A stretch of 10,642 bases of DNA, from contig JBHENW010000077.1 of the NCBI GenBank assembly GCA_046261875.1, positions 1 through 10,642 of the forward strand. The letters are read 5' to 3'. The stretch's first letter is position 1, and the number at the start of each line of letters is the position of its first letter. The DNA comes from JBHENW01 sp046261875 (GTDB lineage: Bacteria > Acidobacteriota > Thermoanaerobaculia > UBA5066 > Gp7-AA6). The notes under the pieces were generated by a model, which made no database searches, was not told where the DNA came from, and worked only from the letters and a program-made list of their open reading frames with translations. Both the position numbers and the translations under genes were made by a program. Positions 4,912 to 10,642 of this stretch are shown here, one piece after another.

Positions 4912-7428
4912 ATGTCGCGTTTCCTCGAGGAAGAACCGCCGGCCATGGCGCGTCCCGCCGACCGAGGCCCCCAACCGGGCGGCCTCGCGGCGCGGTTCGC
5001 GGCGTTCGTCGCCGAGCGATATCCCTTCGCCCTCCAGCCGGCGATCGAGGCCTTCCGGGCGGCCTGTCCCGCCGACCCGCAGCGCGATGCGGACGCGATC
5101 GACGCCCTGCGTCCGCGGCTCGCCGAGTCGCTGCGCCTCGCGTGGACTCTCGGAGCGCCGGAAGGACTGCCCGAAACGACGCCGGGCGTTACGGCGGAGC
5201 GGCGGCTCGCGGCGGCCTCGGCGGAGCTGATCGAAGCGTGCGACGGGTTCCTGCGGCGCGAGGCAATCGCCGCGTCGCTCGCGCCGAGCGAGCGCCTCGA
5301 GATCCTGCGGGGGATGATCCTGACGCGCGCCACGGACAACCGTCTCAAGAGCTTCTTCGGCGCCGGCGAAGTCCGGTACCGGGGGGTCGCCTTCCAGGGG
5401 AAGGGCTTCCGCTCACTGGGCCAGGAGGCGATCTATGCCGCCGCGATCCGGCTGCGGCGGGGCGAAACCTACCGCGGAGCGGACGGGTCCTGGCGAGGGG
5501 ACGTCGTCGCGCCGCTGATCCGCGATCTCGGCGCTGCGTTGGCGATGCGGCCGACGGCCGAGGCCGTCCGGATGGTGCTCAACGCCCAGATGGGGAAAGC
5601 GGGCCCGCCGATGGACGGCAAGGACCTCCACTTCGGGGACCTGGGCTCCGGCGTGCTCCCCCCCGCCGCGCCGCTGTCGATTTCCGCGATGACGGTCGCG
5701 GGCATGGCGATGGCGTTCTCCCGGGAAGCCGCGGGGCGCGTCGCGATCTCCTTCATCGGGGAGGGCGGGTCGTCGCTGGGAGAGTGGCACGAGGCGATCA
5801 ACCTCTGCGCCGCGCGCCGGCTGCCGGCGGTCTTCTGCATTCAGAACAACCAGACGGCGCTTTCGACCCCGGTGGCGGAACAGTCCGCGGTCCGCGTCTT
5901 CGCCGACAAGGCGCCCGGCTACGGAGTTCCCGGCGTTACGCTCGACGGCACGGACCCCGACGCGATCGCTTCCGCCTTCACGTGGGCCGTGGAGCGCGCG
6001 CGCGCCGGCCGCGGCCCGGCGCTGATCGAGCTCGTCGCGATGCGCATCTGCGGGCACGCGCACCACGACGACATGCTCTATCTCGGCCGCGAGCCCCAGG
6101 TCTCCCGCTCCTATCCCCCGCTCTTCGACGGGGGATACGCAGACAGGGACCTCTACGAGTTCTGGTGTCGGCGGGACCCGATTCCCTCTTATGCCGGCCG
6201 CCTCGAGGCGGAAGGCGTCATCCAGCCCGGCGACCTGGAGAAGTTCTGGTCGGAAGCCGAAGCGCTCGTCGAAGAGCAGGCCCGCGCCGTCATCGAAGCG
6301 CCCTGGCCCATTCCTAGCGTCGCGGGCGAGAACGTCTTCGCCGGTGAGGCGCCGCGGCGTTTCGAAGAGCCGCTGGAGCCGGCGGCGCGGGCGAGAGCCG
6401 CAGCCGTGATCGAGCTCGCCGTCGAGCCCGCGCCCCCGCTCGACGCGAAGGGCCGGACGTTCCTCGAAGCGGTGATGCTCGGCATCGCCGATGCCTTGCG
6501 CGCCGACCCACGGGTCTTCGTCTACGGCCAGGACGTCGGCGGGAAATACGGAAACGCGTTTCTCCTGCTGCGCCCCCTCCTGAAGGAGTTCGGGGACCGG
6601 GTCCTGAACTCGCCGCTCGCGGAAGGGGCCGTCCTCGGAGTCTGCGTGGGCGCCGCGCTCGCCGGACAGCGGCCGATCGGCGAGATGCAATTCAACGACT
6701 TCGTCGCGACCGGTTTCAACCAGCTCGTCAACAGCGCCGCGAAGATCCGCTACCGTTGGGGCGGCTCGGTCCCCATGGTCGTGCGCATGCCGTGGGGCGG
6801 GCTGCGCCACGCGGGGCCCTACCACAGCCAGAACACCGAGCCCTGGTTCTACCGGACGCCCGGTCTCAAGATCGTCGCGCCCTCCACCCCCGCTGACGCC
6901 AGGGCCCTCTTCGCCTCGGCCCTCGCGGATCCGGACCCGGTCCTCTACTACGAGCACATCGCGCTCTACCGCGACCCGCGGATCCGGCAGTCGCTGCCCG
7001 ACGAAGCGCCAGCGCCGATCCCGCTCGGGAAAGCGGCGCTGCGGCGCGCCGGAAGAGATCTCGCCATCGTGTCCTACGGCGCGTACGTGCACGTGGCGGC
7101 GCGGGTCGCCGAGCGCCTGGCGGCGGACGGGATCGAGGCGGCGGTCCTGGACCTCCGCTCGCTCGTGCCGCTCGACCGCGCCGCGGTCCTCGCGCTCGCG
7201 AGAAGCACCCACCGCGTCCTCCTCGTGCACGAAGACTCCCGCACGGGCGGCATCGGAGAGAGCCTCGCAGCGGTGATCCAGGAGGAGGCTTTCGAGCACC
7301 TCGACGCGCCCGTGCGCGTCATCGGCGCGCTCGATACCCCCGTCCCTTACTCGCCCCCTCTCGAGGAGTTCTATCTGCCGAGCGAAGAGCGGATCGAAAA
7401 AGCCGCTCGTCTGCTCGTCCGCTATTAA
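4912..7428 (+). CDS. 2-oxoacid dehydrogenase E1 component, fused alpha-beta subunits (thiamine-diphosphate dependent)
   Basis: An 838-residue single-chain E1 that decarboxylates a 2-oxoacid (pyruvate or a branched-chain oxoacid) and transfers the acyl group to the lipoyl arm of E2. Residues 1-125 are an extra helical, Ala- and Arg-rich segment. The alpha part begins at LRGMILTRATDNR (132-144). It has a thiamine-diphosphate motif reading GEG (283-285), 26 residues, then NN (312-313), and a loop with H382...DD386-387 where BCKDH-type enzymes carry HxxxDD. The beta part starts near residue 511: NSPLAEG with Glu571, GPYHSQ with His638, and the transketolase C-terminal domain from about 700 (LLVHEDSRTGGIGES). 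Bacterial E1 alpha and beta are usually separate chains of about 330-400 and 325 residues. GEG replaces the usual GDG, so Glu would ligate magnesium. ATG 4912 is chosen because of the promoter at 4873-4901; ATG 4945, after GAGGAAG at 4927-4933, is a real alternative. No E2 or E3 gene is in the window, so the substrate stays open. Confidence 0.9.
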   Translation: MSRFLEEEPPAMARPADRGPQPGGLAARFAAFVAERYPFALQPAIEAFRAACPADPQRDADAIDALRPRLAESLRLAWTLGAPEGLPETTPGVTAERRLAAASAELIEACDGFLRREAIAASLAPSERLEILRGMILTRATDNRLKSFFGAGEVRYRGVAFQGKGFRSLGQEAIYAAAIRLRRGETYRGADGSWRGDVVAPLIRDLGAALAMRPTAEAVRMVLNAQMGKAGPPMDGKDLHFGDLGSGVLPPAAPLSISAMTVAGMAMAFSREAAGRVAISFIGEGGSSLGEWHEAINLCAARRLPAVFCIQNNQTALSTPVAEQSAVRVFADKAPGYGVPGVTLDGTDPDAIASAFTWAVERARAGRGPALIELVAMRICGHAHHDDMLYLGREPQVSRSYPPLFDGGYADRDLYEFWCRRDPIPSYAGRLEAEGVIQPGDLEKFWSEAEALVEEQARAVIEAPWPIPSVAGENVFAGEAPRRFEEPLEPAARARAAAVIELAVEPAPPLDAKGRTFLEAVMLGIADALRADPRVFVYGQDVGGKYGNAFLLLRPLLKEFGDRVLNSPLAEGAVLGVCVGAALAGQRPIGEMQFNDFVATGFNQLVNSAAKIRYRWGGSVPMVVRMPWGGLRHAGPYHSQNTEPWFYRTPGLKIVAPSTPADARALFASALADPDPVLYYEHIALYRDPRIRQSLPDEAPAPIPLGKAALRRAGRDLAIVSYGAYVHVAARVAERLAADGIEAAVLDLRSLVPLDRAAVLALARSTHRVLLVHEDSRTGGIGESLAAVIQEEAFEHLDAPVRVIGALDTPVPYSPPLEEFYLPSEERIEKAARLLVRY

Positions 7429-7438
7429 TCCGTCGCTC

Positions 7439-8779
7439 TCAGCGCTTCTCCATCGGGACGAACTGCCGCTCGGGCTCCCCGGTGTAGATCTGCCGGGGGC
7501 GCGCGATCTTCTGTTCCGGGTCGAGGAGCATCTCTTCCCACTGCGCGATCCAGCCGGCGGTGCGCGGGATCGCGAACAGCACCGTGAACGCGGCTGTGGG
7601 GAGGCCGATCGCCTGGTAGATGAGCCCGGAATAGAAGTCCACGTTCGGGTAGAGCTTGCGTTTTACGAAGTAGTCGTCCTGGAGCGCGATGCGCTCGAGC
7701 TCCAGGGCGATGTCGAGCAGGGGGTTCTTCCCCCTGACCTCGAAAACCTCGTCGGCGATCTGCTTGATGATCCGCGCGCGGGGGTCGTAGTTCTTGTACA
7801 CGCGGTGGCCGAATCCCATGAGCCGCCGTTCCCCCTTGCCCTTCTTGATCTCCTCGATGAACGCCGGGACCTTGCCGACGGTCCCGATCTCCCGGAGCAT
7901 CTTGAGGACCTCTTCGTTGGCGCCCCCGTGCAGCGGCCCGTAGAGAGCCGCCGCGGCGCCGGCGACGGCCGAGTACGGGTCCGTGTGCGAGGAACCGATC
8001 CCGCGCATCGCATGCGTCCCGCAGTTCTGCTCGTGGTCCGCATGGAGGATGAAGAGGACGTCCAGGGCCTTCACGAGAACCGGATGGGGCTCGTAGGACG
8101 TTGCAGGGAGCTTGAAGAGCATGTTGAGGAAGTTCTCGGTGTAGGAGAGGTCGTTGTCCGGATAGACGTAGGGCTGCCCGAGGCTGTGGCGGTAGGCGAA
8201 GGCGGCCAGCGTCGGCATCTTCGCGATGAGTCGATGCGTCTGCTTCCGGCGCGATTCGGCGTCGTGGATGTCGCGGGCATCCGGGTAGAAGGTGGACATC
8301 GCGGCGACCGTCGCGATGAGCATCCCCATGGGGTGGGCGTCGTAGTTGAAGCCGTCCATGAACTTCTTGAGCGACTCGTGGAGCATCGTGTGGAAAGTGA
8401 TCTGGTGAACCCAGTCTTCGTACTGCGGCGCCGTCGGGAGCTCCCCGTGGAGCAGGAGGTAAGCGACCTCGAGGTACGAGCAGGTCTCCGCGAGCTGCTC
8501 GATGGGGTAACCGCGATAACGCAGGATGCCGCGGTCCCCGTCGATGTAGGTGATGTCGCTGCGGCAGGACGCCGTGTTCAGGAAAGCGGCGTCGTAGGAC
8601 ATGAGACCGAAATCTTCCTCGTCCACCTTGATCTGCCGCAGGTCGATGGCGCGGATCGTCCCGTCCACGATGGGGAGCTCGTAGGACTTGCCGGTTCTGC
8701 GGTCCACGACGCTCAGGGCGTCCTCGGCGGGCGCCTTCGCTGGAGGCGTCTGGGAAGGAGCAGCGTCCGGTCTCGGCAT
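7439..8779 (-). CDS. gltA: Citrate synthase
   Basis: A 446-residue type II-like citrate synthase, which condenses acetyl-CoA and oxaloacetate to citrate at the entry of the TCA cycle. The catalytic triad is present: His284 in GPLHGGANEE, His325 in GFGHRVYKNYDPRA and Asp381 in YPNVDFYSG, spaced nearly as His264, His305 and Asp362 of the E. coli enzyme. Other hallmarks are the N-terminal TYIDGDRGILRYRGYPIEQL and HADHEQNC. After HADHEQNC it reads GTHAMRGIGSSHTDPYSA where many family members have STSTVR, an unusual but conservative-looking stretch. Residues 1-20 are a Pro/Ala-rich tail. The start ATG 8779 is preceded by a GAGGGGG purine run 7 bases upstream. The gene converges on the E1 gene with a 10-base gap and diverges from dinB with 49 bases between starts. 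A 2-methylcitrate synthase role is possible but less likely, because no prp genes are nearby. Confidence 0.95.
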   Translation of the reverse strand: MPRPDAAPSQTPPAKAPAEDALSVVDRRTGKSYELPIVDGTIRAIDLRQIKVDEEDFGLMSYDAAFLNTASCRSDITYIDGDRGILRYRGYPIEQLAETCSYLEVAYLLLHGELPTAPQYEDWVHQITFHTMLHESLKKFMDGFNYDAHPMGMLIATVAAMSTFYPDARDIHDAESRRKQTHRLIAKMPTLAAFAYRHSLGQPYVYPDNDLSYTENFLNMLFKLPATSYEPHPVLVKALDVLFILHADHEQNCGTHAMRGIGSSHTDPYSAVAGAAAALYGPLHGGANEEVLKMLREIGTVGKVPAFIEEIKKGKGERRLMGFGHRVYKNYDPRARIIKQIADEVFEVRGKNPLLDIALELERIALQDDYFVKRKLYPNVDFYSGLIYQAIGLPTAAFTVLFAIPRTAGWIAQWEEMLLDPEQKIARPRQIYTGEPERQFVPMEKR

Positions 8780-8828
8780 GGAAGGACCCCCTCTCGATGC
8801 GTCGGAACGAGTCTAACCCCGGGAGAAA

Positions 8829-9929
8829 ATGGCGGCCGTGCACGAAAGCGTCCGCCGCATCCTCCACGTGGACATGGACGCGTTCTACGCCTCTGTGGAA
8901 CAGCGGGACGACCCGTCGCTGCGCGGGCTGCCCGTCGCCGTCGGCGGCAAGCCCGAGAGCCGCGGCGTCGTAGCCGCGGCGAGCTACGAGGCCCGGTCCT
9001 TCGGGGTGCGCTCCGCCCTGCCGATGGCGCGCGCCGTGCGCCTCTGCCCGCAGCTCGTCATCGTGCCTCCGGACTTCGCCCGATATGCCGAGGTCTCGCG
9101 TCAGGTCTTCGGCATCTTCCGGAGCATCACGCCGCTCGTCGAGCCGCTCTCGCTCGACGAGGCGTTCCTCGACGTCACGGAAAACACCCTGGGGGAGCCG
9201 CTCGGAGTCGAAGTTGCCCGGCGGATCAAGGCGCGCATCCAGGAAGAGACGGCACTCACCGCCTCGGCCGGCGTGGCGCCGAACAAGTTTCTCGCGAAGA
9301 TCGCGTCCGGCTGGAAAAAGCCGGACGGCCTGACGGTGATCTCCCCGGAGCGGATCGAGCGATTCCTGCAGGGACTTCCAGTGGACGCGCTCTGGGGAGT
9401 CGGGCCGGTCACCTCACGGAAGCTGCGGGCGGCCGGGATCCAAAAGCTCGTGGATGTGCGCGGCGCGCCGGCCGAGGCCCTCGAGGCGGCCGTCGGCTCG
9501 TACGCGGAGACGCTGCGGCGGATGGCCTACGGGCGGGACGACCGGCCGGTCGATCCGAACCAGGAACGCAAGTCGATCGGCTGCGAGGAGACCTATCCGC
9601 GCGACCTGACCGACCCCGAAGCGATCCGCCGGGAGGTCGCGGACCTCGCGGCGCACTGCGCTTCCGCGCTCCGCCGAAAAAACCTGCTCGCCCGCACCGT
9701 AACACTGAAGATGCGCTACTCGAACTTCGAGACGATCACGCGCAGCCAGACGGAGAAGCCGCCGACGGACTCGCCGGAGATGATCGCGGGGCGTGCCGTG
9801 GCGCTCGTCGAAAAAACGGAGGCGGGGGTCCGTCCGGTGCGGCTCCTGGGCGTCACGATGCACAACCTGAGCGACGCCACCGACCCGCCTGCGGCCCCAG
9901 CCGGTTCCCTCGACATCCCCTTCGCCTAG
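8829..9929 (+). CDS. dinB: DNA polymerase IV (Y-family, translesion)
   Basis: A 366-residue Y-family polymerase that copies past damaged bases with low fidelity. Metal-binding acids are Asp15 in HVDMDAFYASVE and Asp110-Glu111 in SLDEAFLD. Tyr20 is at the steric-gate position that excludes ribonucleotides. GVAPNKFLAKIASGWKKPDG and LWGVGP (helix-hairpin-helix thumb) follow, then the little-finger domain from about residue 240 (RKSIGCEETYPRDL). The length is close to the 351 of E. coli Pol IV. The C-terminus, SLDIPFA, sits where other Pol IV proteins carry a clamp-binding peptide but lacks the usual Gln. ATG 8829 has GGGAG 4 bases upstream. I saw no E. coli-type (CTGT-N8-ACAG) or Gram-positive-type LexA box in the 49-base gap to gltA. 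It converges on the TauE gene with an 18-base gap. Confidence 0.95.
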   Translation: MAAVHESVRRILHVDMDAFYASVEQRDDPSLRGLPVAVGGKPESRGVVAAASYEARSFGVRSALPMARAVRLCPQLVIVPPDFARYAEVSRQVFGIFRSITPLVEPLSLDEAFLDVTENTLGEPLGVEVARRIKARIQEETALTASAGVAPNKFLAKIASGWKKPDGLTVISPERIERFLQGLPVDALWGVGPVTSRKLRAAGIQKLVDVRGAPAEALEAAVGSYAETLRRMAYGRDDRPVDPNQERKSIGCEETYPRDLTDPEAIRREVADLAAHCASALRRKNLLARTVTLKMRYSNFETITRSQTEKPPTDSPEMIAGRAVALVEKTEAGVRPVRLLGVTMHNLSDATDPPAAPAGSLDIPFA

Positions 9930-9932
9930 CCG

Positions 9933-9947
9933 CGCGCAGGGGGCGCG
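9933..9947. terminator. Small hairpin between convergent dinB and TauE genes
   Basis: CGCGC (9933-9937) and GCGCG (9943-9947) form a 5-base stem around AGGGG, filling the 18-base gap between the two stop codons. There is no T-run on either strand, so it is at best a weak two-way terminator or pause site. Confidence 0.22.
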
Positions 9948-10642
9948 TCACCGGCTGGCCTGCAGCCACAGGAGCATCCCGGCCATCAGGAAACCGATCA
10001 CGACGACAGCGGCGCGCGCCTTCCGTTGTCCGATGCGGCGGGCGAAACGCGCCCCCGCGTAACCGCCCGCGACCGCACCGGCGATCATCAGCAACGCGGC
10101 GGGCCAGGCCACGGCGCCGCGCGCGATGAAGTAAGCCGCGGCGAGGCCATTGATGCACATCCCGAAGAAGTTCTTCAGCCCGTTGGCGGCGTGGATGTCG
10201 CGGATTCCCAGGAAGCCGAGCACGGCGAGGACCAGGATGCCGATTCCGGCCCCGAAGTAGCCGCCATAGACGCTGATCGCGAACTGGAGGACCCAGGACA
10301 GGACGAGGCGCCGGCGGTCGCCGCGGCGCGGAGGCTGCGAGGGTGACTTCCAGAGCGTTTCCTGCAGGAGAAAGAGGATAGTCGCGAACAGGATCAGGAA
10401 AGGAGCGAGCCGCTCGAAGATCGCCGACGGCGTCTGGAGAAGGAGGACCGCACCCAGGATCCCTCCCGCAACGCTCGGGACGAAGAGCGTCCGAAGCCAC
10501 TCGCGGTGGCCGGCGATCTCCCGGCGGTAGCCGTACATGCTCGCGAGCGCGCCCGGCCAGAGGGCCACGGTGGAGGTCGCATTGGCCGTGATGGCGGAGT
10601 GGCCGGCGAAGATGAGCGCGGGAAAGGTGAGCAGCGTGCCGC
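9948..10642 (-). CDS. TauE/SafE (DUF81) family membrane transporter, partial at right edge
   Basis: The last 230 residues of a polytopic inner-membrane protein of the TauE/SafE family, members of which export sulfite or other sulfonate-derived anions; the substrate is unknown here. The frame is open through the right edge, and GTLLTFPALIFAGHS... is still inside the first repeat, so the true N-terminus lies outside. GTG 10568 is internal, not the start. Segments seen in order: ITANATSTVALWPGALASMYGYRR, two helices around GGILGAVLLL and FLILFATILFLL, an Arg-rich cytoplasmic loop, WVLQFAISVYGGYFGAGIG (the repeat-two family motif), NGLKNFFGMCINGLAAAYF, WPAALLMIAGAVAGGYAGA, and a last helix VVVIGFLMAGMLLWL. 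About seven membrane helices are visible. The family call is secure; the substrate is not. Confidence 0.88.
   Translation of the reverse strand, partial: GTLLTFPALIFAGHSAITANATSTVALWPGALASMYGYRREIAGHREWLRTLFVPSVAGGILGAVLLLQTPSAIFERLAPFLILFATILFLLQETLWKSPSQPPRRGDRRRLVLSWVLQFAISVYGGYFGAGIGILVLAVLGFLGIRDIHAANGLKNFFGMCINGLAAAYFIARGAVAWPAALLMIAGAVAGGYAGARFARRIGQRKARAAVVVIGFLMAGMLLWLQASR

Noticed and set aside
5413..7299. Long minus-strand open frame opposite the fused E1 gene
   Set aside because: Low-complexity Arg/Val/Glu composition and no family features; the plus strand is unambiguous.
8780..8828. LexA-type SOS box before dinB
   Set aside because: No CTGT-N8-ACAG or GAAC-N4-GTTC pattern; GAACGAGTCTAAC only matches one half.
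7805..10129. Plus-strand open frame of about 770 residues spanning gltA and dinB
   Set aside because: It crosses two well-identified genes in the wrong frames and has no coherent domain.
1..10642. Mobile element, CRISPR, tRNA or defence system
   Set aside because: No transposase, integrase, direct-repeat array, cloverleaf or nuclease/sensor gene pair was seen on either strand.

Overview
The window is GC-rich chromosomal DNA, about two-thirds G+C by eye, with tightly packed bacterial genes. It fits an environmental bacterium of the Acidobacteriota or a similar high-GC phylum. That placement is an inference from three things: the DUF5916 barrel fragment, the single-chain alpha/beta 2-oxoacid dehydrogenase E1, and the style of the citrate synthase. 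No rRNA, tRNA, CRISPR array, insertion sequence or phage gene was seen.

Left part, 1-3334, plus strand. First comes a 5'-truncated C-terminal piece of a DUF5916 outer-membrane barrel protein (104-724). It is followed by a large exported zinc metallopeptidase of the HExxH...E (gluzincin) type (791-2941), which has its own ribosome binding site and a possible terminator hairpin just downstream. Next is a small CPKC zinc-ribbon-like protein (3070-3321).

Middle, 3335-4810, minus strand. A two-gene unit is joined by a 4-base GTGA overlap. The first gene is a DUF72/YecE-family protein with an N-terminal QLDLF peptide that matches the sliding-clamp-binding consensus. The second is a ferritin-like diiron protein whose reading frame is broken by a one-base shift near 3585. 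A 101-base divergent control region (4811-4911) separates this unit from the next gene. It holds an inverted repeat and plausible promoters for both directions.

Right part, 4912-10642. A fused E1 alpha-beta subunit of a 2-oxoacid dehydrogenase (plus) converges on citrate synthase gltA (minus). gltA is divergent from DNA polymerase IV dinB (plus), and dinB converges on a TauE/SafE-type membrane transporter (minus), which runs off the right edge. The E1 and citrate synthase genes fit together metabolically: one makes acyl-CoA, possibly acetyl-CoA, and the other condenses acetyl-CoA with oxaloacetate. No E2 or E3 gene is present here.

I found no defence system, mobile element or multi-gene novel system. 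The most useful leads are the frameshifted diiron gene coupled to DUF72, the QLDLF peptide on the DUF72 protein, the unplaced secreted metallopeptidase, and the GEG variant of the thiamine-diphosphate motif in the fused E1.
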